64,000 nt of DNA from contig JWIH01000025.1 of NCBI GenBank assembly GCA_000814665.1, positions 496,001 to 560,000 of the forward strand, written 5' to 3'. Below, piece by piece: positions 18,131-26,051 of the stretch. The notes beneath the pieces are model-generated. The model had not been told where the DNA came from. It made no database searches and was given only the letters and a program-made list of their open reading frames with translations. Every line of letters begins with the position of its first letter. The first letter of the stretch is position 1. Made by a program: the position numbers and the translations under genes. The DNA comes from Pseudoalteromonas flavipulchra NCIMB 2033 = ATCC BAA-314 (lineage in GTDB: Bacteria > Pseudomonadota > Gammaproteobacteria > Enterobacterales > Alteromonadaceae).

Positions 18131-18167
18131 AAAAGAGCACATCATGATTGATATGCTCTTTTTTTTG
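18131..18167 (+). terminator. Rho-independent terminator after the MlaC-like gene
   Basis: Arms AAAAGAGCA and TGCTCTTTT with an inner weak palindrome and a run of eight or more T residues, about 33 bp after the stop. It may act on both strands because ldhA ends just beyond. Confidence 0.85.
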
Positions 18168-18176
18168 GTTCTGAAA

Positions 18177-19157
18177 TCAGACTACTTGGTTTATCAACGG
18201 CTTTTCCAGTCTTGCTGCGTCGAGGTTTTCACAGGTTATTGTTGCAATTTGTTTTAGTGCTTCTTTGGTAAAGAAGCCTTGATGCCCTGTAACTAGTACA
18301 TTGGGAAAGCTAACCAAACGCGAGAAAACATCGTCTTGAATTATTTCTTCACTGTGGTTTTTAAAAAATAGCTCTGACTCTTGCTCATACACGTCTAAGC
18401 CAAGGTAACCGAGGCGTTTAGACTTGAGCGCGGCGATACAGGCTTTGCTATCTAACAGCGCGCCTCTACTGGTGTTAATAAGCATCACACCCGCTTTCAT
18501 TTTGGCAAACGCAGCATCATCAATAATATGATGAGTATATTCATTAAGCGGACAGTGCAAGCTAATAATATCCGATTGTGCTAGTAAGATATCTAGAGAG
18601 ACCAAAGTATAGGGGCCTTCTCCAATGTTTGGGTCATAAACCAGCACATTGGCACCAAAGCCGTTTAAGATACTGACTAAGGCTTGGCCAATTTTGCCAC
18701 AGCCGATGATACCAACCGTTTTATTATAAATATTAAAACCGAGTAAGCCGTTGAGATCAAAATTATCTTCTCGAACTCGATTGTAGGCCTTATGTGTCTT
18801 GCGGCTGAGCGTTAGCATCAACGCGATACAGTGTTCTGCAACCGCTTCTGGGCTGTAGGCTGGAACACGGACAACCTTTATGTCACGCTGTTTTGCCTGT
18901 TGAATATCAACGTTATTGAAACCTGCGCAGCGTAGGGCGATGGTTTTAACGCCATAGTCAGCCAGTTTATCAATCACTTGCGCATTTACAGTATCGTTTA
19001 CAAATACACAAACCGCGTCATAGTGCTGGCACAGCGAAACCGTTTTTTCATTGAGTGACTCACTAATAAAACTTATTTCAAGTTCAGAGTAGGAATTTAC
19101 GGCTTGCTCAAAAAACGGCACTTCATAGTTTTGCGAACTGAATAGGGCGATTCTCAT
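18177..19157 (-). CDS. ldhA: D-lactate dehydrogenase (2-hydroxyacid dehydrogenase)
   Basis: A 326-aa NAD-dependent D-2-hydroxyacid dehydrogenase most like fermentative LdhA, reducing pyruvate to D-lactate. Motifs: substrate-loop Arg in IALRCAGFNNVD, nucleotide-binding VGIIGCGKIGQ, LINTSRGALLDSKA with the second catalytic Arg-containing segment, GYLGLDVYEQESELFF, and the catalytic His in VTGHQGFFT. It starts 35 bp inside the glutathione peroxidase gene, so the two are translationally coupled. Other 2-ketoacids remain possible substrates. Confidence 0.9.
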   Translation of the reverse strand: MRIALFSSQNYEVPFFEQAVNSYSELEISFISESLNEKTVSLCQHYDAVCVFVNDTVNAQVIDKLADYGVKTIALRCAGFNNVDIQQAKQRDIKVVRVPAYSPEAVAEHCIALMLTLSRKTHKAYNRVREDNFDLNGLLGFNIYNKTVGIIGCGKIGQALVSILNGFGANVLVYDPNIGEGPYTLVSLDILLAQSDIISLHCPLNEYTHHIIDDAAFAKMKAGVMLINTSRGALLDSKACIAALKSKRLGYLGLDVYEQESELFFKNHSEEIIQDDVFSRLVSFPNVLVTGHQGFFTKEALKQIATITCENLDAARLEKPLINQVV

Positions 19158-19638
19158 GATTAATGTGGCTCTCTATCACTGACTTAAGCGTTTCTGGTTT
19201 TGTTCTTGGGGCATATCTTGATACTAGCATGCCTTCAGAGTTTATTAGAAACTTGGTAAAATTCCATTTAATTGCGCGGTTTTGCGCGATACCACGAGTG
19301 TGAGATTTTAAATAGCTAAATAATGGGTGTGCATCAGGTCCGTTGACTTGTGTTTTAGTACAGATCTTAAAGCTTAAATTGAAATGTGTATTGTAAAACT
19401 CTTTAAGCATTTCATCTTCAAGTGGTTCATTGCGACCGAACTGGTTACAAGGAAAGGCCAGTACCTCAAATCCAAAAGGTTTGTATTTGCTGTATAGCTT
19501 TTCAAGTGCAGACAGTTGCGGAGCAAAGCTACATTTGCTCGCAATGTTAACGATCAATAGCGGTCTTCCCGCCAGAGACTGTAATGGCAAAACTTGGCCA
19601 TCAATAAGTTGTGCACTAAAACGATAAATATTCTCCAT
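19123..19638 (-). CDS. Glutathione peroxidase family thiol peroxidase
   Basis: A 171-aa GPx-family protein. The peroxidatic Cys36 is in NIASKCSFAPQ, with the FPCNQFG motif (family Gln and resolving-type Cys) and the catalytic Trp-Asn in IKWNFTKFLI. As in most bacterial members, cysteine replaces selenocysteine; the reductant is probably thioredoxin. It is cytoplasmic, with no signal peptide. It heads a two-gene operon with ldhA, an unusual pairing of peroxide removal with fermentative lactate formation. Confidence 0.92.
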   Translation of the reverse strand: MENIYRFSAQLIDGQVLPLQSLAGRPLLIVNIASKCSFAPQLSALEKLYSKYKPFGFEVLAFPCNQFGRNEPLEDEMLKEFYNTHFNLSFKICTKTQVNGPDAHPLFSYLKSHTRGIAQNRAIKWNFTKFLINSEGMLVSRYAPRTKPETLKSVIESHINHENRPIQFAKL

Positions 19639-19766
19639 CCTTTCAGGCTCCGTGTGATTTATTCATGTTATTCGGTATCAAAGCGGTTTTTTCATTTGCT
19701 ATGACAGAGGTGCTCGGGTATAAAAACTCCATTCTTATTAAGATAACAACGAAATAGGACAGAAAT

Positions 19767-20654
19767 ATGTCAGTGAAAGTCGCATTTATAGGATTAGGTG
19801 TCATGGGATATCCAATGGCTGGGCATTTGCAAAAAGCGGGTTACCAAGTCACAGTATACAATCGTACCACCAGCAAAGCCGAAAAATGGGCCGCTGAGTA
19901 TGCTGGCAACTTTGCAGTTACACCTAAAGACGCAGCGACTGACTGTGATTTTGTATTTATGTGTGTTGGCAATGATGACGATTTACGCTCAGTCGTATAT
20001 GGCGAAAGTGGTGTATTAGCGGGAGTAAAGCCGGGAGCTGTGATAGTTGACCATACTACAACATCTGCAAAAGTTGCCCGTGAAATAGCGCAAGAAGCCA
20101 AGAAATTACAAGTTGAATTCTTAGATGCCCCAGTATCTGGTGGTCAGGCTGGCGCAGAAAATGGCGTGTTGACGGTGATGGTTGGAGGAGACGAAAGTAC
20201 GTTTGTTAAAGCGCAGCCAATCATGGCCGCGTTTGCTCGTTTTAGCCAATTAATTGGAGAAGTGGGTGCAGGGCAGCTGTGTAAAATGGTTAATCAGATT
20301 TGTATCGCGGGTGTGGTGCAGGGACTTGCAGAAGGCTTACACTTTGCTAAAAAAGCGGGTCTTGATGGTGAAAAGGTAATTGAAACGATTGCTAAGGGTG
20401 CAGCTGGCTCTTGGCAAATGGAGAATCGTTATAAAACCATGTTAGCAGGCGAATATGACTTTGGTTTTGCAGTCGATTGGATGAGAAAAGATTTAGGCAT
20501 TGCACTAGACGAGTCAAGAAGTAATGGCGCAAATTTGGCGCTTACAGCTTTAGTGGACCAATATTATGCAGATGTTCAAGCGCTTGGCGGCAACCGTTTT
20601 GATACCTCAAGTCTACTGGCAAGACTTGACGCTATCCACGACAAAAACAAATAG
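19767..20654 (+). CDS. NAD(P)-dependent beta-hydroxyacid dehydrogenase
   Basis: A 295-aa member of the 3-hydroxyisobutyrate / tartronate semialdehyde reductase family. Seen are the dinucleotide motif VAFIGLGVMGYPMAGHL (residues 4-20), the substrate motif DAPVSGGQAGAENG (about 125), and the catalytic Lys in GAGQLCKMVNQ (about 175). The C-terminal helical domain includes FAVDWMRKDLGIAL. AACGAAATAGGACAGAAAT precedes the ATG. Position between divergent gpx-ldhA and the M15 gene gives no substrate clue; succinic semialdehyde reductase (GLYR-type) is another possibility. Confidence 0.88.
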   Translation: MSVKVAFIGLGVMGYPMAGHLQKAGYQVTVYNRTTSKAEKWAAEYAGNFAVTPKDAATDCDFVFMCVGNDDDLRSVVYGESGVLAGVKPGAVIVDHTTTSAKVAREIAQEAKKLQVEFLDAPVSGGQAGAENGVLTVMVGGDESTFVKAQPIMAAFARFSQLIGEVGAGQLCKMVNQICIAGVVQGLAEGLHFAKKAGLDGEKVIETIAKGAAGSWQMENRYKTMLAGEYDFGFAVDWMRKDLGIALDESRSNGANLALTALVDQYYADVQALGGNRFDTSSLLARLDAIHDKNK

Positions 20655-20697
20655 CCCTTTCGTTTCTAATCTAAGTAACTTAAGGTCGCATTAGTCG

Positions 20698-21390
20698 TTA
20701 TGGCTGCGCTACATTGGTGATAAATTGCTGATGTAGTGCACTGAGATTTGTCAGTATTGCGTCTTTACCTTTGATATCGCTACGTTTCAGCACTGCATCA
20801 ATCACATCAACGGACTGCAACGTGACAAATTTTGATGCCGTTAGCTGGTGGCTAATATGCCAAGGCTCCGCAGCAACTCCCCCTCGATAGCAATCATAAG
20901 GCCGATAGAAACCAAAAGTTGCTAAATGCGCATCAAGCCACAGCGAAAATTCGTGCTGATGTCCATCTTGCTGGTATTCCCATGGTTCTAGTTGTAGTGA
21001 CTGTCCTGTCGGTACAAGGTTTTTGGCGAACACATCCAGATCAGTACCCAAATGGTGGCGGCTAGCACTAGGTAGGGCGGAGAACAACATAATTGCTTTT
21101 ACTTTGTCGATGTCTGAGAGATTACTCAGTTCTATCTCTCGGTTAGAGATATCAAAAACAGGACGGTGCATCGCAAACTTGCTATTCCAAATCGCTTTTT
21201 GCCTTTCAAACCCTCGATATGCGGACGCCATGTAAAACTCAAAACCGGCCTTTTTTGCAGCTTGTGAGAGGGCGTTGAGATCAGAAACGATTGCGCTATG
21301 CACATGACGACCATGGTAAAAAACCAGATGTGATTCATTAACGCCACAAGCGCTGCATTCAGCGCTTGTAAGCATATAGCGGCTAGGCAA
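20698..21390 (-). CDS. M15 family D-alanyl-D-alanine carboxypeptidase-like protein
   Basis: A VanY/M15B-type zinc peptidase, 230 aa from TTG 21390. Metal and catalytic motifs are present: AYRGFERQ, SRHHLGTDLDVF (His and Asp ligands) and EPWHIS (catalytic Glu, His ligand). A TTG at 21390 is preceded by GGAGAAGTTAC, the best ribosome site; an ATG at 21414 gives 238 aa without one, and ATG 21375 is also possible. The gene overlaps the end of dapE. No signal peptide is visible from any start, odd for a peptidoglycan enzyme, so it may act on cytoplasmic muropeptides during recycling. Confidence 0.85.
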   Translation of the reverse strand: MPSRYMLTSAECSACGVNESHLVFYHGRHVHSAIVSDLNALSQAAKKAGFEFYMASAYRGFERQKAIWNSKFAMHRPVFDISNREIELSNLSDIDKVKAIMLFSALPSASRHHLGTDLDVFAKNLVPTGQSLQLEPWEYQQDGHQHEFSLWLDAHLATFGFYRPYDCYRGGVAAEPWHISHQLTASKFVTLQSVDVIDAVLKRSDIKGKDAILTNLSALHQQFITNVAQP

Positions 21391-22510
21391 GTAACTTCTC
21401 CAAGATCTTTTCATAGACTAAGGCTAATTGATCTAAGTCTTTGCAACTCACGCATTCATCGACTTGATGGATTGTGGCATTAATTGGACCAAGCTCAATT
21501 ACTTTACATCCCGTTTGGGCAATAAATCGGCCATCCGATGTGCCACCTGAAGTTTCCGGTGTGGCTTGCCTTCCCGTCACTTCTTTGATGGCTGCAATCG
21601 TCACATCAAGCAATGGACCTGACTCTGTTAAAAACGGTAAGCCATTCAGTATCCAATTCAGCTCATAATCAAGTTGATGCTTGTCTAAAATTGCAATAAC
21701 ACGTTGTTTGAGCTCATCGGCTGTAACTTCGGTGCTAAAGCGAAAGTTAAACTGTACTTGCAAAGAGCCTGGTATCACATTGCCAGCCCCTGTTCCGCCA
21801 TTAATATTGGAAACTTGAAAGCTTGTTGCGGGGAAAAATGCATTCCCTTGATCCCACTCGGTCTGACTGAGTTCAGCAATCGCCGCTGCAGACAAGTGGA
21901 TGGGGTTTTTCGCGAGATGAGGGTAAGCTACGTGACCTTGTTTTCCAATCACTTTTAGGTGTCCGGTGAGTGAACCGCGACGACCATTTTTTACTACGTC
22001 GCCAAGCTCATGGCGTGATGAAGGTTCACCAACCAAGCACATATCAATTTTTTCGTTTCGGGCTTCTAATAAATCTACAACTCGAGTTGTGCCGTTCACG
22101 AAAGGGCCTTCCTCATCAGAGGTTATCAGAAAAGACAATGACCCTTTGTGGTTGGGGTGTTTTTCGATAAACCTTTCCGTTGCCACGACCATAGCTGCAA
22201 GTGAGCCTTTCATGTCAGCAGCTCCGCGGCCATGTAACATGTCATTTTCAATCACTGCAGCAAATGGCGGGTGCTGCCATTGACTCTCGTCACCAACCGG
22301 TACTACATCTGTGTGTCCAGCAAAGCAAAAATGTGGTCCGCTGTCGCCTTTTCGTGCCCAGGTGTTGAGCGTATCAACAAAGAAGTGTTCTTCGATGATA
22401 AAGCCAAGCTTTGCCAAGCGTTCATTCATTAATTGTTGGCAGCCAGCATCATCAGGTGTAACAGAAGCCCTTTGGATCAGAGCTTGAGCGAGCTTAACTA
22501 CTTCGCTCAT
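21383..22510 (-). CDS. dapE: Succinyl-diaminopimelate desuccinylase
   Basis: Releases succinate from N-succinyl-LL-DAP in the lysine/peptidoglycan precursor pathway. A 375-aa M20-family di-zinc enzyme with FAGHTDVVPVG (His ligand and Asp), GRGAADMKGSLA (bridging Asp), TSDEEGPFVNGT (catalytic Glu, Glu ligand) and ETSGGTSDGRF, the family-specific loop. The start overlaps the yffB stop. The neighbour yffB upstream matches the conserved yffB-dapE order in gammaproteobacteria. Confidence 0.96.
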   Translation of the reverse strand: MSEVVKLAQALIQRASVTPDDAGCQQLMNERLAKLGFIIEEHFFVDTLNTWARKGDSGPHFCFAGHTDVVPVGDESQWQHPPFAAVIENDMLHGRGAADMKGSLAAMVVATERFIEKHPNHKGSLSFLITSDEEGPFVNGTTRVVDLLEARNEKIDMCLVGEPSSRHELGDVVKNGRRGSLTGHLKVIGKQGHVAYPHLAKNPIHLSAAAIAELSQTEWDQGNAFFPATSFQVSNINGGTGAGNVIPGSLQVQFNFRFSTEVTADELKQRVIAILDKHQLDYELNWILNGLPFLTESGPLLDVTIAAIKEVTGRQATPETSGGTSDGRFIAQTGCKVIELGPINATIHQVDECVSCKDLDQLALVYEKILEKLLA

Positions 22511-22857
22511 TAGGCAAAAATCTCATCATACTGTGCAGCTTTAAAACCCAAGTGATATTGACCTTGGTACTGCAAAATAGGGCGTTTTATCATGGCTGGT
22601 GCCGCCAAAAGGTGTTGCTTAGCTGACTGCGCATCGAGATTTTGTTTTTGTTCTTCGCTAAGCGCTCGGTATGTGGTCCCGCGTTTGTTTAACACGTTTT
22701 CCCAGCCAAGTTGGTCAATAAAAGCAGTGAGTAGAGCTTCGTCTAATCCATCTTTGCGATAGTCGTGAAAGGTGAATTCGATATTGTTGTCTTGGAGATA
22801 TTTTTTGGCTTTTTTAATGGTATCGCAGTTGCTGATCCCATACATGGTGATTGTCAT
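22510..22857 (-). CDS. yffB: ArsC/Spx family protein YffB
   Basis: A 115-aa thioredoxin-fold ArsC-like protein. The start at 22857 (TMYGISNCDTIKKAKKYL) forms an ATGA overlap with the upstream EIIA-like gene; the frame opens earlier but that would overlap much more. It has a single N-terminal Cys in SNCDTIKKA, the conserved RKDGLDEALL, RGTTYRAL and IKRPIL segments. YffB proteins bind glutathione and may reduce mixed disulfides; arsenate reduction is not established. Regulatory Spx-type function is less likely in a proteobacterium. Confidence 0.9.
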   Translation of the reverse strand: MTITMYGISNCDTIKKAKKYLQDNNIEFTFHDYRKDGLDEALLTAFIDQLGWENVLNKRGTTYRALSEEQKQNLDAQSAKQHLLAAPAMIKRPILQYQGQYHLGFKAAQYDEIFA

Positions 22858-23366
22858 AAAGCACACGCCCTTGCAATTGTGATTATCGGCTCTTTGGCCG
22901 CAGATACTTGTTTTAAAGGATAATAACACGCACCAAGCTTTTGTGCATTGAGTAGCACAATGGCGGCCATGGTTTTTGCTTCACTGAGTGGAATATCAAA
23001 AAAGCATAGCGGCTCTCCAAGCTTTATCGTGGTTTTGCCAAAGCTGTTTGCTTTGAGATATTCGGGTTTGGCAAACTCATTGCCGATTTCTAAGCTCAGT
23101 AACATTTTTAAGCCGTTATTGGCGTGTAAAATGTATTCGCAGTTATTTTTTCTGATCTGGATTAGTTTTCCGTTACAAGGAGATAGCAACAAAGGCACAC
23201 GCATTTGTACGCAAACGCCTATTCCTAACATACCAGACGCAATCGCCGCGTTTGGATGCGTACTTAGCGGTAAGACTTTGCCGGAAAAAGGACTTGGAAT
23301 ATGCGCAATCGGGTTTGCGATTTGGGATATTGGCCGATATTGGATTGGTGGTGAGAGTTCAATCAA
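22854..23366 (-). CDS. Degenerate PTS EIIA-Glc-like protein
   Basis: A 170-aa protein with the EIIA-Glc (Crr) fold pattern: IPSPFSGKVLPLSTHPN, the SGMLGIGVCVQ loop, LLLSPCNGKLIQI, and LGEPLCFFDIPLSEAK near the end. Aligning it by eye with E. coli Crr places Cys76 at the His75 position and Ser91 at the catalytic His90 position (NNCEYI and LLSLEIG). Both phosphotransfer histidines therefore appear lost, so it is unlikely to relay PTS phosphate. Its likely start is a TTG overlapping the ACT gene stop (TTGA). It sits between the ACT-domain gene and yffB in a tightly overlapping operon; a sensor or scaffold role is inferred. Confidence 0.78.
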   Translation of the reverse strand: MIELSPPIQYRPISQIANPIAHIPSPFSGKVLPLSTHPNAAIASGMLGIGVCVQMRVPLLLSPCNGKLIQIRKNNCEYILHANNGLKMLLSLEIGNEFAKPEYLKANSFGKTTIKLGEPLCFFDIPLSEAKTMAAIVLLNAQKLGACYYPLKQVSAAKEPIITIARACAL

Positions 23367-23743
23367 AGTAATAAATATCCATCTTTTTTGAGCGCTTGCA
23401 TCGCTTGCTGGATTTGGCTTTCTTTTACAAGAATGTAATCGGTATCGTATGTTGATAAGGTAAAAATAGAGACGTTGGACTTTGCTAGCACACCAGAAAT
23501 ATTAGCCATAATACCCGTCAGCGAAAACCCCAGCGGGCCAACGACTTCCAATGCTCTCCAATGACTTTCAGCCGCGAGGCTACTGACTACGATATCTGAC
23601 GCGCAAACGATAGAGAGTTCATCCTCAGTTTTGGCAATAAAAAAGATTTCACTGTTTAACACTGCTTGTGGAACAGCGTCATCGCAATCCAAGCTATGTA
23701 TCGTAAATTCTTGTTTGAGCAATTGCAGCGTTTGCTTTGACAT
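23363..23743 (-). CDS. ACT domain-containing protein
   Basis: A 126-aa protein carrying a CASTOR-like ACT domain (about 55-125): HWRALEVVGPLGFSLTGIMA, then ISGVLAKSNVSIFTLSTYDTDYILV. ACT domains bind amino acids. I place the start at ATG 23743, preceded by AAGGG; the open frame extends 96 bp further through a non-conserved stretch. It is the first gene of the overlapping operon ACT, EIIA-like, yffB, dapE, M15 peptidase. A role in amino-acid sensing near a lysine-pathway gene is an inference. Confidence 0.83.
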   Translation of the reverse strand: MSKQTLQLLKQEFTIHSLDCDDAVPQAVLNSEIFFIAKTEDELSIVCASDIVVSSLAAESHWRALEVVGPLGFSLTGIMANISGVLAKSNVSIFTLSTYDTDYILVKESQIQQAMQALKKDGYLLL

Positions 23744-23766
23744 TACCAACCCTTGTTTTTGGAAAA

Positions 23767-23780
23767 ATACCAATTGGTAT
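23767..23780. repeat. Perfect 14-bp palindrome before the ACT operon
   Basis: ATACCAATTGGTAT, 24 bp before the ACT gene start. Each half equals the TACCAATTG end of the hairpin element at 56174, as if two ends lay back to back. It could instead be a regulator operator or part of the promoter. Confidence 0.5.
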
Positions 23781-23867
23781 AATTCATAGTATAGCGAAGT
23801 CAATTTAAAGACCAGAGCGTTCGCCTGAATTCTAGGCAAAAGAAAGGATTAGTGAGGTGAAAAAGAA

Positions 23868-23890
23868 AAGGGCTCATGCATTGAGCCCTT
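23868..23890 (-). terminator. Rho-independent terminator after pta
   Basis: Arms AAGGGCTC and GAGCCCTT with a 7-nt loop. On the minus strand the hairpin is followed by TTTTCTTTTTC, fitting the end of the ackA-pta operon. Confidence 0.85.
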
Positions 23891-23900
23891 GGTATAAAGA

Positions 23901-26051
23901 TTATTCTTCGATTTGTGTTGCCTGAATAGCAGTCAAGGCAATGGTGTATACTATGTCATCAACCAAAGCCCCACGGCTTAGGTCGTTAACCGGCTTACGC
24001 ATACCTTGTAACATAGGTCCGATGCTAACAAGTTCAGCACTTCGCTGTACCGCCTTGTATGTGGTGTTACCTGTATTTAAATCAGGGAAGACAAATACCG
24101 TTGCTTTACCAGCGACTTTGCTGTTTGGCGCTTTTTTACGTGCGACATTTTCCATAATGGCGGCATCATATTGCAGCGGCCCGTCAATATCGAGATCAGG
24201 GCGTTTCTTTTGTGCGATCTCTGTGGCTTCACGCACTTTTTCTACATCTGCACCTTGTCCAGATGTTCCTGTGCTGTAACTGATCATAGCAACGCGAGGC
24301 TCAATGCCGAATGCTGCAGCGGAATCTGCAGATTGAATTGCGATATCTGCTAACTGTTCTGCCGTTGGATCAGGGTTAATTGCACAGTCGCCGTATACTA
24401 GCACTTGGTCCGGTAGCAGCATGAAAAATACTGAGCTTACCAACGATGCGCCTGGTGCCGTTTTGATTAACTGTAGTGGTGGGCGAATAGTATTGGCGGT
24501 GGTATTTACCGCACCAGATACTAAGCCATCAACTTGGCCTTCGGCTAACATCATGGTGCCGAGCACCACGTTATCTTGCAGTTGCTCTGCCGCAACGACC
24601 TCGGTTAGGCCTTTGTTTTTACGTAGCTCAACCATAGGCGCAATGTACTTTTGCAGCTCTTCTTCAGGAGATAAGATAGTCACGTTTTCATTAAGCTCAA
24701 CACCTTGTTGCTGGGCGATACGTTCAATCTCTTCTCTGTCTCCAAGTAGTACGGTTTTAGCGATATTTCGCGCACCACAGATAGCAGCTGCCTTAATCGT
24801 TCTCGGCTCATTACCTTCAGGCAGCACAATGGTTTTGCTTGCACGTCTAGCTAAATCAGTTAGCAGATAACGAAACGCAGGAGGGGAGAGTTTGCGAGTT
24901 TTTGCGACCCCTTTGGCCAAACTTTCCAGCCATTCGCTATCGATGTGACGGGCGTTGTGCTGCTTTACGCGCTCGATGCGCTGCTCGTCATCGCTGGGCA
25001 CTTCCATATTGAAATTGTGTAATAGCAAAGAAGTGCGCCAAGTATCAGCCTCAGTAGCGAGAATAGGCAGACCTGTATCCATCGCTTGCTCACATAAGGT
25101 CATGATCTTCTCTTCTGGTTTGAATCCACCAGTTAACAAGATAGCGCCAATCTTGGTGCCATTCATGGCCGATAAACACGCAGCGACTAGGATATCTGAA
25201 CGATCGCCTGGAGTAACCAACAGGGCACCTGGCGTAAAGTGATTAAGAATGTTCGATACTGTTCTTGCACAGAAAGTAACACGGCGCAGACGACGGTGCT
25301 CCATATCACCCGCATTGATGATTTCGGCTTTTAAATAATTGCTTAAGTCGATAACTCGCGGCGCAACTAAGTCAAAGTCCCATGGTATGGCACCTAAAAG
25401 TTGAAATGGATGTTTTCTGAAAATAGGCAGCGATGCCAAACGATTCATTTCGTTTTCAAGCTCTTCTGGTTTGTATTGATCAACCAGATCGGCGCGCGCT
25501 CTGCCATCTTCATCCAGCGGTGCATTCACTTTATTGAAAATACAACCCAATACGCGAGGGTGGTTTACACCGCCATAATTGCCTGCAGCAATCTCTAAAC
25601 GGTCTTCAAGCTCGTCGATAGAGTCATTACCCGGCGTTAAGACAAACACAATATCTGCACCTAATGTTTGCGCAATCTCGCGGTTTACACGGCCAGCGTA
25701 AGGTTGACGACGGGTGGGTACCATTCCTTCAATGATGGCAACTTCATCGTCTTGTACTGTGCCTTCAAAGCGCTCCACAATTTCTTCTAACAAATCATCG
25801 CCTTTACCATCACCTATCATTTGCTCAGCGTAGCTCAGCTCAAAGGGCGTGGGTGGGGCAATGGTTGAACCTTGCTGAACGATGAGTGTTGACTTCTCAG
25901 GGCCGACTTCATCTTTACGAGGTTGTGCGATTGGCTTGAAGAAGTTTACTTTTACCGCTTTTTGTTCCAGTGCTCGGACTATTCCTACAGACACCGACGT
26001 CAAACCAACGCCCGTTGAAATAGGAATAAGCATAATACGACGACCCATCAT
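23901..26051 (-). CDS. pta: Phosphate acetyltransferase (long form)
   Basis: Interconverts acetyl-CoA and acetyl phosphate. At 716 aa it is the long enterobacterial-type enzyme: an N-terminal P-loop-like cobyrinic acid synthase-related domain (IPISTGVGLTSVSVGIV at 6-22), a central DRTGG domain (about 220-340), and a C-terminal catalytic PTA_PTB domain from about 390 (IVLPEGNEPRTIKAA, ISYSTGTSG, FPDLNTGNTTYK). Its ATG overlaps the ackA stop as TAATG. The C-terminal domain alone is sufficient for catalysis in the family; the N-terminal part binds effectors such as NADH and pyruvate. Confidence 0.97.
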   Translation of the reverse strand: MMGRRIMLIPISTGVGLTSVSVGIVRALEQKAVKVNFFKPIAQPRKDEVGPEKSTLIVQQGSTIAPPTPFELSYAEQMIGDGKGDDLLEEIVERFEGTVQDDEVAIIEGMVPTRRQPYAGRVNREIAQTLGADIVFVLTPGNDSIDELEDRLEIAAGNYGGVNHPRVLGCIFNKVNAPLDEDGRARADLVDQYKPEELENEMNRLASLPIFRKHPFQLLGAIPWDFDLVAPRVIDLSNYLKAEIINAGDMEHRRLRRVTFCARTVSNILNHFTPGALLVTPGDRSDILVAACLSAMNGTKIGAILLTGGFKPEEKIMTLCEQAMDTGLPILATEADTWRTSLLLHNFNMEVPSDDEQRIERVKQHNARHIDSEWLESLAKGVAKTRKLSPPAFRYLLTDLARRASKTIVLPEGNEPRTIKAAAICGARNIAKTVLLGDREEIERIAQQQGVELNENVTILSPEEELQKYIAPMVELRKNKGLTEVVAAEQLQDNVVLGTMMLAEGQVDGLVSGAVNTTANTIRPPLQLIKTAPGASLVSSVFFMLLPDQVLVYGDCAINPDPTAEQLADIAIQSADSAAAFGIEPRVAMISYSTGTSGQGADVEKVREATEIAQKKRPDLDIDGPLQYDAAIMENVARKKAPNSKVAGKATVFVFPDLNTGNTTYKAVQRSAELVSIGPMLQGMRKPVNDLSRGALVDDIVYTIALTAIQATQIEE

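Noticed and set aside
20679..20684. Single CTTAAG hexamer
   Set aside because: No partner half-site at five-base spacing on either side; not counted as a PmrA-type box.
22948..23391. A 147-codon plus-strand frame opposite the EIIA-like gene
   Set aside because: The minus-strand gene has recognisable domain motifs and operon overlaps; the plus frame has neither.
24421..24870. A 149-codon plus-strand frame opposite pta
   Set aside because: It is antisense to the conserved catalytic region of pta with a composition mirroring that gene, and has no ribosome site.
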